This document shows positions 45,671-57,949 of a stretch of 64,000 nucleotides of DNA, in pieces. The stretch is from Porodaedalea pini (lineage: Eukaryota; Basidiomycota; Agaricomycetes; Hymenochaetales; Hymenochaetaceae), in the NCBI GenBank assembly GCA_002794775.1, contig NBAY01000047.1, positions 280,185 to 344,184 of the forward strand, written 5' to 3'. Both the position numbers and the translations under genes were made by a program. Position 1 is the first letter of the stretch; each line of letters begins with the position of its first letter. The notes under the pieces are model-generated. The model saw only the letters and a program-made list of their open reading frames with translations. It made no database searches and had not been told where the DNA came from.

Positions 45671-47899
45671 CTGCCCTTTTCAGAAGTATTGTCACATCAA
45701 ATTCATGTGGTTTTGACGCGTCTTGCGGCATAACTGCAGAAATTCGAGTAAATGATGATTTACTGTGTCAATTCCTCACGATACATGTTCATTAAGCACT
45801 CAAAAAAATGTACTTGCTCATCCAAATCCGAATCTGTAAAAATATCCGAGGTTAGATGAATATTTTTGTCAAAATAAGTCAAACAATGTCGACCAGCCCT
45901 GTTTCAACACCTCACCCTCACTATATGCAAAAATCATATCCCTTTCCTCTCATCCCATAATTTTTTTTCTCCACCTATAAATTAGGTTCACATGTATGGC
46001 AATCCTGTGCATGAGTTTGGTGTCATTCTGTGCACTATTCGTGGTGTAATGGGGATGTTTCTGTTCTTCGGACACCTGCTCTCACCTGGGTTTGGACAGT
46101 CCATTTCATACAGCTCTGCCAATTTGACAGGTAAAAATACAAAACTTCTTGCACTACATAGAAAATCCTATCTACTACAGCCTGGGTTATTTGGGGGTCC
46201 CTCTGCCTTGATTTGACACTGTAGTGGTAATTTATTTTCAACCTGTGCGCCGTAGCACCATGTGCTGCCTGCACATCTGAAGTATAGAAGTTGGGAACAA
46301 TGTGTTGCTTCATAAGTACTACTCCATCTCAAGAAGAGATGGCCGCAGATATCTCACTGGCATACCAGGTGAGCGTATCCGCCATGCAGGACCACTAGTA
46401 GATACACAAGTGTATGTTCATGCAAACAGACTCAAAGACATCCTTTCAGATCCAGAACAGCAACAGCTGGCAGCCTCTTCTTGGTCAAGAGCAAGGCATA
46501 ACCATTGTCGCCCACAGTCTAGACAGAAGAGCAGATGGCTTCGCTGAAGAGAGGTTGGCATGCTACAATGGTCAGCAGTATATGCGGATTAGGGGTTGGC
46601 ACATGAACACATTCACCACGAAAACACCCTTCTCTCCCACCATGATAATGTGTGGCAAGGCCCTCTTGAATGATGTGCAATCCATTCTCTTCAAGCTGCA
46701 CCAATCCGATGAGTTCACCATGGACCATCTTTCTGCATTGACAGATGTCAATCATCAAACAATCTATCGGATCATAAAAGACTGGGAGGCTACTGGGGGT
46801 GTCGAGAGAGATGGAAAGAGGACTGGCCAGCCAAGGCTGTTGGACTATCCAGATGTACAGGTGAGGTGTAGTGTGCCAGCACTGATGGATGTTGCTCATC
46901 AGGATTCCATTTGCCACCAGTATCTCCTCAGTTCAGTCGATCAACGCAGAGACCTATTCCTTGACGAGCTGAGGCAGAAGCTCGGCATGTCTTCTGGTAA
47001 ATATGTTTCAGACTCTATGATATGGAGGACGTTGGAATGGGCTGGATTCACTATGAAAAGGGTATGGTCTTTTGTTTTCAACTAGTCAAGCCCAAATCCA
47101 ACCTGGTCAAAGATTTCAAAGAAGGCACGCGAACGCAGCGAGACTGTGTGAATACAATATCGTCTCAAAATCAGTGAGAAATACGAAGCTGAACAGCTTG
47201 TGTTTGTTGACAAAAGCACTTACAACCATCGCACTTTCTTGAGAAAAAAGGCATGGGCTTTACACAGGCATCAAGCCAGCCACAAACAGTTTTTTGCCAG
47301 GGGAAAGAGGTACATGTAGTCCCATCATACCTCAGTGTGTCATATGTCAAACTTCCTCCAGGTATTCAATCCTTCCAGCAATCTCTCTTGACAGAATGCT
47401 CGACTGCATCACCTTGGAAGGCTCATTCAATACAGAATCCTTTACTGCTTTCATCACATGTCTCCTCAATCATATGGAACCTTTTCCAGGACTGAACTCA
47501 GTCATTGTCATGGACAACTGTGCTATCCACAAGTCAAATGAAATTCACGAGTTGATCAAATCCAGGTGCAGTGCTTTTTCCTCCTGTGCATCGCTCCAGC
47601 ACTGATGCATTCTGTAATCGCATGTCTAGTGGCATGAAGCTTGAATTCCTTCCTGCGTACTCTCCAGATTTCAATCCAATCGAATTGGCCTTCTCACTAC
47701 TCAAAACTTGACTTCGACGACTTGCCCTGCCGGAAGAAGGAGGAGATGTTGTGGTGTATGCATGGCTTTATGGAGAGATTATGTCGATTAGTGCAAATGA
47801 CTGTTGAGCCTTCTACCAACACTGCAGGTATGTCCGCTGGCCCTGGTGCATAGCTACCCTCAATTCTCAAGTAAAAACCTCTGACAACATGCTCAGGTG
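45671..47899 (+). repeat. left inverted arm of composite element 2
   Basis: Pairs with 52107-54193. The arms are very similar but differ by several 1-3 nt indels, for example after CAGACTC near 46434 versus 53561, and at CTCTTGAATG near 46665 versus 53330. The inner end is near CTCAGGTGAA at 47894. Confidence 0.8.
46642..47807 (+). pseudogene. Tc1/IS630-type DDE transposase, left arm of element 2
   Basis: Starts MIMCGKALLNDVQSILFKLH. The helix-turn-helix region includes EFTMDHLSALTDVNHQTIYR, then IKDWEATGGVERDGKRTGQP. Next are LFLDELRQKLGMSSGKYVSD and MIWRTLEWAGFTMKR; the first catalytic Asp in EAEQLVFVDKSTY-type sequence; TLEGSFNTESFTAFITCLLN; the second Asp in SVIVMDNCAIHKS; and Glu in AYSPDFNPIELAF. 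Unlike element 1 the N-terminal exon is open. A TGA after SLLKT (47710-47712) and one after SANDC end the frame early, both relative to the element 1 protein, which reads on through these places. Catalytic residues precede the stops, so a shortened enzyme is conceivable. Introns at about 46862 and 47061. Confidence 0.7.
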
Positions 47900-48005
47900 A
47901 AAGTCACATGGACAGAAATAGCTTTCGATTATCAACAAATCTATGTCATTTTTGAGTGTAGTCCTCTATTGACATGCTTTGATAGTAATGATTAGGAATG
48001 ATCAT

Positions 48006-49869
48006 TTAGCTGTGAGAATTGACAATGAGGTTGTAATCTTGGTCCGCATAGTGATGAAGACAATTGACAAGGCTGAGGTTGACGACTAATTTATCCTCCT
48101 TGCTATTTTCCATATGTCGTCCTTGGACAGCCCTTAGATACCATCCAGGTGAACTAGACCTCGCTCTTTGAATGACTGCCTAAAAATCTGATAGTTAGGG
48201 CAGGGAGCTTGGCCCCGTTCCATATCCTCATGTAGAGAGTCCAGCCACTTACTAATGGATGGGAACTCTTGAGGCCGCCTTTGACTGATCACATTGTTGC
48301 CAAACATAGTCTGCATCATGAGAGGGTGCTGCATCATGGCTTGTGGCTGCATGGTTGAGGGGTGGTTGATCACAGGAGGTTCGCACAACACAGGATCAGG
48401 TGGAGCCGCATGGGTATAAACTTCTGCATTCCTCTCAGCTGCTCTTGTGGCTGAGTATGACTTGTGCGGCTTTCTATCTAGAAGTTTAAGAGCCTCAGGT
48501 GGATTGGTGTAGGTTACTCCTGGCGTGTTTCAGTGCTTAGAAATAACAATAGACATTTTGAGTGAGATATATAGACTTGTGCATGAAATGACAATTTAAG
48601 ACTCACAAGAAGTTTTGCGTGCTCAGTGACATCCTCCATAGTGTATGTGACATGCTCCTGCATACCTTTCAGCATTGCACACAGTTTACCACCATGCTCA
48701 TCACATGTGAAGCTCACTACAATCTTGCATGTGATTTCCTCAATCTCATTATCGTATGTGCTCTTCGTATTATTGAGTGGCACTACTGTTGGCTTAGCTT
48801 TTGCCAGAGTCTTTTTGCCCCTTTTGCCCTGCACGTTAGAATCCTATCCAGCCAGAATATCTGAGTTGAAATAGCTGGCGATGAAACACAATTGAACAAA
48901 CCTCTGGGAGATCTCTGATGATGATCTTTGGATCACTTTTAGTTTTCATCTTTTTGGCCACTTGCTCCTTGCAGTGTTTGCAGACCTCCGCAAAGACCTT
49001 ATCCAATGCACTCTGATTATCTAGATACTCTGGAAGGTATTTGTTCGGGCTTTCTTTAATACACCATGGGCCCTCAACTCCAAGATGCGTGATGATGCAG
49101 GAGCCCCCTGTCACCTTTGCAACCTTGACCAACAAATCATTTAATAGCATGTCGGAGCACAAGATCAGCTCCCGTCCGCCGATGCCATCTGAAACCAAGA
49201 CCTTTACTTCAATCACGTCTCTGTCTGCCCTGTCTGTGGCTGGTGTTGATGTAACCATCCCTCATGCCTTGGCTGTTCCAAGGGAAGGAATACTCCAGTC
49301 AGCAGGGCCATCTGATATACATGTAAGACCATGTTTATGATGTAAAAATATCTCTTACCCGGCAAAAAAAAAGCTGCCATTGGATGGGAAGTCGAGAACT
49401 TCCTGATAAGTACTGTCTAACTGTAGAGTTTCATCAGCAGGGCCATTATAACCCCTGGCTTGTGCCACATCAAGGACTGAGATTTCTGCTACAGCAGCTG
49501 GATTGACATTGACATCGTCGTCATCATCATCATCATCACTGTTGTAATCCTGTTTGCGACAGTTCCAAAGGAAGAGAGTAAAAGCAGAATATCAGTACAA
49601 GTAAGCATAGATTCTTAAGACGTTCAAGTCACCTTTCTGGCACACTTTTTCAGCAGCCTCCTGGTCGGTTTAGTGTTTGAATTAAAAGGCATTTGAGGCA
49701 CAGGGGTTCGTGGGGACTTGCGAATGGCTAGTTTTGCTTTGGGGCTTGCAGCTGCTTCTGCAATCTTTCTTGGTCAGCCACAGGGACGCTTGGGTGCATT
49801 TTTGATAGCCTTGGCTTCCTCAGCCACTTTGGCCTTTTTGGAGGGGATTTTGGTACATTGAGGAGACAT
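48006..49869 (-). pseudogene. cargo gene B of composite element 2
   Basis: Homologue of 7287-9048. Start MSPQCTKIPSKKAKVAEEAK at 49869, a Lys-rich N-terminus with NSNTKPTRRLLKKCARK (compare AKPTRQT in the other copy). Then an Asp run coded by a GAT/GAC-type trinucleotide repeat (49513-49540); IPSLGTAKA and VTSTPATDRADRD; the domain MLLNDLLVKVAKVTGGSCII with KYLPEYLDNQSALDKVF (compare EPEYLDTQDQLDTLF); and the C-terminal FPSISKWLDSLHEDMERG with SLVNCLHHYADQDYNLI in a shifted frame before a stop at 48006. In-frame stops (for example TGA after KRPCG) and frame shifts indicate decay or sequence errors. The pair of copies defines the conserved modules. Function unknown. Confidence 0.65.
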
Positions 49870-50040
49870 AAGAGAAAAAAATCCATGTGGCAAAGTGAAT
49901 ATGCAATGCTTAGATTATGGCATTCAGCTAGTGCTCTGGGTATATAAGGTCAGAAACTGTAAAAGGCAAGTCCTAGCACACTTCTTCATCCCAGCTGTAC
50001 AGTAAGGTATTGGGGGCTCACCAGATAGAGATCAGTCTAC

Positions 50041-51948
50041 ATGACAATGGCTGAGATATATGTAAGCTCACACCTGCATTGTCCCCTCTCATCACTCATG
50101 CCACGCAGTCATGTTGTCTCAGACATATCCCCTTGTTGCACTACACTAGATCTTGATCACAACATGGAGAGCCATAAGGAGGATGAGGACAGCAGCACAA
50201 GTGGGTCAGCGTCCCATGATCTTCTTGAATCATTAACATCAGACAGTAAGTCAGAGCAAGTTGCTTTCTTTTTTCACCCCTTTCAATTTATTTTAGGTTT
50301 GCAGCTTCTGCAGAGATCTTTTTCCAGATGATGGCAAAGACGGTGGCGGCTGAAGCTGCCTCATCAAAAGAAAAAGGTGAATCCTTAGAAATCCAATGCA
50401 AGAAAAAGATCCACACTGGACAGTGGCTGACAGCAGGGAGGAAGCGAAAGCAGGGTATGAAAACATGGCGAGAGGAGTTATCTGCACAGATTGATGAGAA
50501 GATTGCACTGAAAGTTGCAGAAGAAGTGGCACAGCAGCAGGCACAATTGGAGCAGCAGCTGGTGGAGAACTGTGCAGAAGTCAATCAAAAGCTAGACTAC
50601 ATTCAGTCTTCAGTGGATGTTCAGAAAGAATCACATGATGCAAGAGCTGCCACAATGCAAAATCAGATCCATGTGCTGGAGCGAGCTCTTATATTGAATG
50701 TAAGCAGGTTCCTATTTTGGCTATTGATAAGCAAACTTACTGGGATTAATTTTACCATCAGTCGGTGGAGGCGCATAACGCTATACTGTGCCGACACCTC
50801 CTCAACTATGGGCGCCATTGTTTCTACAATGGAATGTATTTTTTCCTCAATGACTATCTACAATACTGGTATAGCCCTCTCCACACTTCCATATTTGATG
50901 TGCCAGCCAAAGAGAGCATTGTCTTGCTGAGTTCTCGTGTGTCAGTTGCATCTGTTAGCAACACCCTGACCTCAGAATACACACAGCTTCCAGTAGAGCA
51001 GGGGTCAGAGTCATTGGCGCCAATTAAAAAGAAAGCTTTGAGACAGGCAAAGGCAAAGGCGAGAGATGAGGCAAATGCACTTGCAAAGGAGGCTGTAACC
51101 AAATTACTCAAAGAACGTGCAGGACTTATCAGAGTGGAGATATCTGAGGATGCAATAGAAAAGGAAGGCAGACCATGGGCAAACAAATGGTATCACTCAC
51201 TCAATGCATACCACCAGCTTGACACATTGGTGTGGATGACATTCTGGAAAAAAAATAGCCAATGGCGATTATGTCACCAAGACATGGACTAGTAGTCTAA
51301 TGGGCAAAAAAGCAATGAGAGAATATTGGGAGTTTGATGCAGATGAACTTGACATCTGGCTTGCCACCCTGCTGGGCTATGTGGCAATGCTGCATGCACG
51401 GGCAAGACAACTTCAGGGCGAACAAGACAGATTTGTAGTAGTCGCCAAGATCATCCATGACAGCTTTCTTGAGCTCAAAAAATGTCTATGCAAATCATCA
51501 CAATACCCCACAACTCATCAAGCTGCAATGTTTGATTGCAAAAGTCCATGCCATTGGGGAGGAGGACTGGCTTCGCTATGTACAGCATGCTGCAATGCAA
51601 ATTGAGGGAACTTTGAAGAAGTTGGAAGGAAAAATTAATGATGCTATGTTTGCTCGCACTATGCTTGCACAACAGCAACAGTTCTACACAATCTTGGTAG
51701 ATGACTGGGAGCTTTGTGAGGATGGGAATTCATATGCACACCCGAGCTCCCCACCAGATGAAACTTTGAAACATCTTTGGGAATGTGCGGTGCTTGAGGT
51801 CAAAACAAAGTTTCTGAGCTGTGGGAGGGACCTACAAACACTGCTCAGTATGGTGACAACTTATTTCACAAATCTTGAAGTCGACACTGCTGTGGCACCC
51901 ATGGACCTGCTGCTTGCAGCTGCCATGCCTCAGCAGGCTCAACAGTAA
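50041..51948 (+). CDS. cargo gene A of composite element 2 (unknown function)
   Basis: Diverges from gene B with 171 nt between start codons and a TATATAA at 49941-49947. N-terminus acidic and Ser-rich (HKEDEDSSTSGSASHDLLES), then after a short intron a Lys-rich coiled coil (QIDEKIALKVAEEVAQQQAQ, LEQQLVENCAEVNQKLDYIQ). After the next intron comes YGRHCFYNGMYFFLNDYLQY, a Lys/Ala-rich helix (KKKALRQAKAKARDEANALA), and a helical C-terminal half with WEFDADELDIWLATLLGYVA and MVTTYFTNLEVDTAVAPMDL, ending at 51948. Frame slips at about 51255, where a run of As occurs (51249-51255), and at about 51540. No known domain recognised. Position, orientation and N-terminal style match gene A of element 1. 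Confidence 0.5.
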
Positions 51949-52106
51949 ATTATTCCTCTCCTTGGTTTCATGACTTTGCTTTTGTTCTTTATGCAAACAT
52001 TTCCTTCATCTTATGTAGTCCGCTTGTAACAGTGATCAAAAAAGTGAACAAATGACAAATTTAGAGCTTATTTATAAATCTACGTATCCCTAGCAGTCCT
52101 AGCCAA

Positions 52107-54193
52107 TTCACCTGAGCATGTTGTCAGAGGATTTCACTTGAGAATTGAGGGTAGCTATGCACCAGGGCCAGCGGACATACCTGCAGTGTTGGTAGAAGGC
52201 TCAACAGTCATTTGCACTAATCGACATAATCTCTTCCATAAAGCCATGCATACACCACAACATTCTCCTCCTTCTTCCGGCAGGGCAAGTCGTCGAAGTC
52301 AAGTTTTGAGTAAGTGAGAAGGCCAATTCGATTGGATTGAAATCTGGAGAGTACGCAGGAAGGAATTCAAGCTTCATGCCACTAAGACATGCAATTACAG
52401 AATGCATCAGTGCTGGAGCGATGCACAGGAGGAAAAAGCACTGCACCTGGATTTGATCAACTTGTGAATTTCATTTGACTTGTGGATAGCACAGTTGTCC
52501 ATGACGATGACTGAGTTCAGTCCTGGAAAAGGTTCCATATGATTGAGGAGACATGTGATGAAAGTAAAGGATTCTGTATTGAATGAGCCTTCCAAGATGA
52601 TGCAGTCAGCATTCTGTCAAGAGAGATTGCTGGAAGGATTGAATACCTGGAGGAAGTTTGACATATGACACACTGAGGTATGATGGGACTACATGTACCT
52701 CTTTCCCCTGGCAAAAAACTGTTTGTGGCTGGCTTGATGCCTGTGTAAAGCCCATGCCTTTTTTCTCAAGAAAGTGCGATGGTCGCAAGTGCTTTTGTCA
52801 ACAAACACAAGCTGTTCAGCTTCGTATTTCTCACTGATTTTGAGACATATTGTATTCACAGTCTCGCTGTTTCGTGTGCCTTCTTTGAAATCTTCACCAG
52901 GTTGGATTTGGGCTTGACTAGTTGAAAACAAAAGACCATACCCTTTTCATAGTGAATCCAGCCCGTTCCAACGTCCTCCATATCATAGAGTCTGAAATGT
53001 ATTTACCAGAAGACGTGCTGAGCTTCTGCCTCAGCTCGTCAAGGAATAGGTCCCTGCATTGATCGACTGAACTGAGGAGATACTGGTGGCAAATGGAATC
53101 CTGATGAGCAATCCATCAGCTGGCACACTACACCTCACCTGTACATCGGATAGTCCAACAGCCTTGGCTGGCCAGTCCTCTTTCCATCTCTCTTGACACC
53201 CCCAGTAGCCTCCCAGTCTTTTATGATCTGATAGATTGTTTGATGATTGACTCTGTCAATGCAGAAAGATGGTCCATGGTGAACTCATTGGATTGGTGCA
53301 GCTTGAAGAGAATGGATTGCACATCATTCAGAGGGCCTTGCCACATTATCATGGTGGGAGAGAAGGGTGTTTTCATGGTGAATGTGTTCATGTGCCAACC
53401 CCTAATCTGCATATACTGCTGACCATTGTAGCATGCCAACCTCTCTTCAGTGAAGCCATCTGCTCTTCTGTCTAGACTGTGGGCGACAATGGTTATGCCT
53501 TGCTCTTGACCAAGAAGAGGCTGCCAGCTGTTGCTGTTCTGGATCTGAAAGGATGTCGAGTCTGTTTGCATGAACATACACTTGTGTATCTACTAGTGGT
53601 CCTGCATGGCGGATACGCTCACCTGGTATGCCAGTGAGATATCTGCGGCCATCTCTTCTTGAGATGGAGTAGTACTTATGAAGCAACACATTGTTCCCAA
53701 CTTCTATACTTCAGATGTGCAGGCGCACATGGTGCTACGGCGCAGGTCAAAAATAAATTACCACTACAGTGTCAAATCAAGGCGAGGGGCCCCCAAATAA
53801 CCCAGGCTGTAGTAGATAGGATTTCTATGTAGTGCAAGAAGTTTTGTATTTTTACCTGTCAAATTGGCAGAGCTGTATGAAATGGACTGTCCAAACCCGG
53901 GTGAGAGCAGGTGTCCGAAGAACAGAAACATCCCCATTACACCACGAATAGTGCACAGAATGACACCAAACTTATGCACAGGATTGCCATACATGTGAAC
54001 CTAATTTACAGGTGGAGAAAAAAAATTACGGGATGAGAGGAAAGGGGTATGATTTTTGCATATAGTGAGGGTGAGGTGTTGAAACAGGGCTGGTCGACAT
54101 TGTTTGACTTATTTTGACAAAAATATTCATCTAACCTCGGATATTTTTACAGATTCGGATTTGGATGAGCAAGTACATTTTTTTGAGTGCTTA
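52107..54193 (-). repeat. right inverted arm of composite element 2 (outer end missing)
   Basis: Reverse complement of 45797-47899. Ends at GAGTGCTTA (54185-54193), where MITE-type sequence takes over. The terminal 127 nt present in the left arm is absent. Confidence 0.8.
52201..53352 (-). pseudogene. Tc1/IS630-type DDE transposase, right arm of element 2
   Basis: Mirror copy of 46642-47807 with the same motifs (SVIVMDNCAIHK; MKLEFLPAYSPDFNPIELAF). It has additional single-base differences that shift the frame, for example a missing base in CTCTGAATG near 53330, near 52570 and near 52300. The stop after the ELAF block in the left copy is changed here by an extra base. Whether these indels are real is doubtful. 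Confidence 0.65.
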
Positions 54194-54510
54194 CAGCCTT
54201 TTTCATAAGTCCTGCGACACATGCATGTCACGTGAAATGAGCCGCATCAGAGCCAAAGTGTTGAAAAATTAGAATGAATGCCTATTTTCTCTGTGAATTC
54301 TGCACAGTACCTGCTCATTAAGTACTCAAAAAAAAGGCATGGTTCTCAGGAGAAGAAATATGTAAAATATGGAGCAATACATTGACTGTGTAGGTGGGTA
54401 GAGATCAAACAAGTGTGGCCAGTCTGTTCTCTCATACATTTCCACTGAGATTCAAAAATTATGGCTCCCCTACATCTACCTATAAAATTCTTTCCTGTGT
54501 CTGTAAATTA
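54192..54510 (+). mobile_element. half arm of a palindromic MITE
   Basis: Starts CAGCC at 54194 after TA and follows the MITE arm sequence for about 315 nt, up to CTGTAAATTA, where the next MITE begins at a TA. The rest of this copy is not found on the far side (55351 onward), so it is truncated. Confidence 0.75.
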
Positions 54511-55350
54511 CAGCCATTTTCATAAGTCCTGCAACACATGCATGTCACGTGAAGTGAGCCACGTCAGAGCCAAAATGTCGAAAAAATAGAGTAAATGTTG
54601 ATTTTCTCTGTAAATTCTGCACAGTACCTGCTCATTAAGTACTCAAAAAAAAGGCACGGTTCTCAGGAGCAGAAATATGTAAAATATGGACCAATACATT
54701 GACTGTGTAGGTGGGTAGAGATCAAACAAGTGTGGCCAGTCTGTTCTCTCATACATTTCCACTGAGATTCAAAAATTATGGCTCCCCTACATCTATCCAT
54801 AAAATTTTTTCCTGTGTCTGTAAATTAATTATATGACTATACCAACATCTCCTGAAAGTTTGAAGCTAATCCATCCAGTATTCATGGTGCAGCAGCAAGG
54901 TTTGTGTTCCACTTTGAGCTCTTTCCATCTTGCAGCATGAACAAGAGTGGAACACAAACCTCACTGCTGTACCATGAATACTGGATGGATTAGCTTCAAA
55001 CTTGCAGGAGATGTTGGTATAGTCATATACTTAATTTACAGACACAGGAAAGAATTTTATGGATAGATGTAGGGGAGCCATAATTTTTGAATCTCAGTGG
55101 AAATGTATGAGAGAACAGACTGGCCACACTTGTTTGATCTCTACCCACCTACACAGTCAATGTATTGGTCCCTATTTTACATATTTCTGCTCCTGAGAAC
55201 CATGCCTTTTTTTTGAGTACTTAATGAGCAGGTACTGTGCAGAATTCACAGAGAAACTCAACATTTACTCTATTTTTTCGACATTTTGGCTCTGACGCGG
55301 TTCACTTCACGTGACATGCACATGTCACAGGACTTATGAAAATGGCTGTA
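54509..55350. mobile_element. palindromic MITE, same family as 11524-12376
   Basis: Palindrome 54511-55348 flanked by TA at 54509-54510 and 55349-55350. It has inverted CAGCCATTTTCATAAGTCCT ends and a short loop near 54910-54955. It is inserted into the half arm to its left. No coding capacity. Confidence 0.85.
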
Positions 55351-56101
55351 AGTAATCACGAAAACAGCAGTAATGCTCCATCACAAAAATCTGCAGAGTA
55401 TTATAACTAATTATATTCAATTATAAGTCTTAAAAGACATGTAATACATATAATCATTTCGGGCATAATTATAGAGCAATAAAATCTGAACTCCATCTTA
55501 CAATCCACCATAATACTTACCGAAAAGCATAACAGTCATACCAAATTATAATATATCAAAACACTTATGAGAGATTTTAATACATGATAAGACTTTCAAT
55601 AGAGTATAAGTTAGCGGAAGTATTGCAGACTTATATATAATTAAATAAATTCTAAAGTCAGGATTACAAGGTGGCGGAAGAGTTGTCAGAGTTATAAAAG
55701 CAAGAAATTACTTATAATGCTTTCTAATTGATGGTGATGCGCACTGTCGGTTCTCATGTGTATAATAGTTATAGCTCACTTAGCAGCAGTTGTCGTGGAT
55801 GACAATTAGATAGAAGTATTGGAATAGAATGAAATTGAAATAGCACATAACAATATGTGACCGATGATAGGGAAAATAGAAATAGCTGTTCAAGATGGAT
55901 GGTATCGGATTGAATGTGAGAGGAAATTTCAATCAAAATTCATACATTGTCCTCTTCCTCTTCATTGTCCTCCTCACCCTCTTCATTGCCCTCCTCATCC
56001 TTGGTCCAGTCTCAATAGAAGTCTTCAATATCAGCTATGGCACCTAGGTCATGAGGATTGGTTGCTGCTTGGGTATTTGGAAAGATAATTCTGAGTAAGG
56101 G
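55351..56101. other. AT-rich gene-free region
   Basis: Strongly AT-rich from 55395 to 55860, with many TATAAT-like words. Not recognised as a defined element; it may be an old decayed insertion. The missing 3' end of the lipase and the missing end of composite element 2 are not found here. At 55945-56010 there is a short repeated CTTCATTGCCCTCCTC-like motif. Confidence 0.5.
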
Positions 56102-57544
56102 TTAGTAAGGGACCATAATATCACATAGATGCAGATGAACATACCGATTCCACCAAATCAATAGCTCAGCAGTGTACCTCTTGACATGTGGGACATCAGA
56201 CCTGAACAATTGAATAATACCATTAAACATCTTGGGTATTTCTGGAGCACTCGACGTAGAGAAATGGAGCCTTGCACTAAGAGCAAAGTAGACCTGGTAG
56301 TAATACATTTTTCAGTATTATATATGTGCAAACCATGAAACAAATAAAATACCTGGACAGTAACATATGCAAGTGATCCTGGAGTGACTTCGGTCATACC
56401 ATGGATCTCTGCATTACCTATTTTCGTACACCTTGAGCCTTTGACAGCAGGACCTGAGTTGGCAGAAGAAGGCACCGTAAAGATGTGTTTATAGGCCTAC
56501 AAAAAGATGTAAACACATTAAGAAAGAAAAAGGAAGAAGACTTGCCCTGACAATCAAATTACCCTTCAAGAAGCCCTTCAGAGGGTTCCTTGGATGATAA
56601 ATACCGTTTTTGAAGGCAAAGACTCGGCTATGGTTGCCATCAAGTTCACGGGTAACTCCTTTTTTGTTTGTTACCGTGGCCCTGTCCGCACACAACAAAG
56701 CTAGATATCTAGAAAGTATGTAATATAAATCAGCAATGATGTGATAGGAAAGGCATGAGCACGTCTTCTTTTGTTTAAGATTATCTCAAAGTACTTACTC
56801 TGGAGTGAGCGGCTGAACCTCTGCGGGGGCCAGGAGCTTTGCGAGTGTCTCATTCTCAAATCCACGTAAGTCTTTGTGATCATTATCTGGCCGTGTCGAC
56901 TTGTTGTCAATGGATGGGAAAACGATCCACTGGAGGATAATTTTCCTGCTTCCTGATGTATCGGCAGACCAAGCGGCACGCTGACCCTCACGCAACTGTA
57001 AACATTGTGAGAGTTTATCTATGCAGAGGAAAAAAAAAGCAATGACTCACGCAATTAACTATATATTTGAATGTCTGAGTATCTGCCTTGACGACCTTCT
57101 TGTACAGCAAGGTGTTGACATCGAATAAAGCCTTCACAGCATCCACAGCATGGTGGACACTGACACAAGAACTGATTATTGAAAGAATAAAGTAGAATAA
57201 AACCAATCACTTATGATGGATCAGTGATTTGTTGTAATTCAGCAGGGCTAAGCTTTGCGTTAGGAATACCTTTGTTAAGAATTTGTTGCGGGCTAGTCCA
57301 TGGTTCATATGCTCTAGCAAGGTAGCATCCCTTGCTGACGAAGATGTCCGCTGCAGTACTGCAAATGAGTAAAGTAAACAGATAAATGAGGACAAGAGGA
57401 AGAAGCCAGTGTACGCCTTCCTCTTTCCACTTCACGTAAACTCTTCCTCTGGCACCTGTCATGAAGCACTAGTCGAGTCTGAGTCAGAAGAGGAGTCTGA
57501 GGAGCTAGGCTGCAAATCTGTCATAGGGGGGGTCAGTGTCATCA
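56102..57544 (-). pseudogene. DUF6698-like gene, main part, separated from its 5' end by the chromovirus
   Basis: Minus-strand exons in order: LMTLTPPMTDLQPSSSDSSS (at the insertion point); AADIFVSKGCYLARAYEPWT with IPNAKLSPAELQQI; VHHAVDAVKALFDVNTLLYK; RKIILQWIVFPSIDNKSTRP with LRGFENETLAKLLAPAEVQP; RVFAFKNGIYHPRNPLKGFL with KGNLIVR; AYKHIFTVPSSANSG-type exon with EIHGMTEVTPGSLAYVTVQ; and VYFALSARLHFSTSSAPEIP ending in ELLIWWNRYVH and a stop at 56102. The run from RGFENET to YFALS resembles the DUF6698 family abundant in Agaricomycetes, as I remember it. Function unknown. The retrotransposon lies within its coding sequence, so the gene should be inactive here. Confidence 0.55.
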
Positions 57545-57948
57545 TGTTAGAACCTGAACTTTCACCTTTCCCTTTATTTTCCCTTTTACCATTTCCTTTA
57601 TTATATTCGTCCTTTTCATTATATTTACCCATCTTACACAATCATTCCCACACTGCTTTCATTCGTTCCATTCCCACTCGTTAGGTAATATAGTCTCCAC
57701 GGTCATCGCTATATAAGGTCTCAGGAATCGCATGAACTCCTTGTTCTGCTTTTCCTCTTACCTCCGCGACGACCTAGGTGAGACTCGTCCCCCTTGTATT
57801 AGTTTAGACTTGTATTAATCCTCTTACCTCCGCGACGACCTAGCCTGAGTAAGCGTGTCCCGAGTCTACGCTCGAGTATAGCACGTCCCAGACGACAGTC
57901 AGCCGAGGCCTGCCCAGTCCGAGTCATCTCCCGGGCTCCCGCCTAACA
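57545..57948 (+). repeat. 5' LTR
   Basis: 404 nt, starting TGTTAGAACCTGAACTTTCA and ending CCTAACA. It contains a 24-nt direct repeat (CCTCTTACCTCCGCGACGAC and CTAG), near 57754 and near 57821, in the transcribed part. Confidence 0.95.
57710..57753 (+). promoter_or_regulatory. LTR TATA box and likely transcription start
   Basis: TATATAA at 57710-57716. If self-priming is correct the RNA should begin at GTTCTGCTTTT (57743-57753), 33 nt downstream of the TATA start, a normal distance. The same pair occurs in the 3' LTR at 63530. Confidence 0.65.
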
Positions 57949-57949
57949 T

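Larger units (their letters stand above)
45669..54193. mobile_element. composite element 2: inverted Tc1/IS630-type arms around cargo genes B and A
   Basis: Same plan as the element at 729-11043. The left end starts at 45671 (CTGCCCTTTTCAGAAGTATT) after TA, inside a lipase gene. This terminus is a diverged relative of the element 1 end. Arms of about 2.1 kb carry inward-pointing transposases. Between them are gene B (minus, 48006-49869) and gene A (plus, 50041-51948), again divergent. The right arm is interrupted at 54191-54193 by a MITE half arm at the spot matching TA near 45797, and the last 127 nt of the right arm is missing. Element 2 lacks the extra 3.0-4.5 kb segment of element 1. Confidence 0.75.

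Noticed and set aside
50288..50584. Minus-strand Ser/Ala-rich frame inside gene A of element 2
   Set aside because: Antisense shadow of the coiled-coil exon; the plus strand has the consistent multi-exon reading.
57459..57684. Frames running across the 5' LTR border on both strands
   Set aside because: They join host and LTR sequence only because the element inserted there; chimeric by position, not genes.
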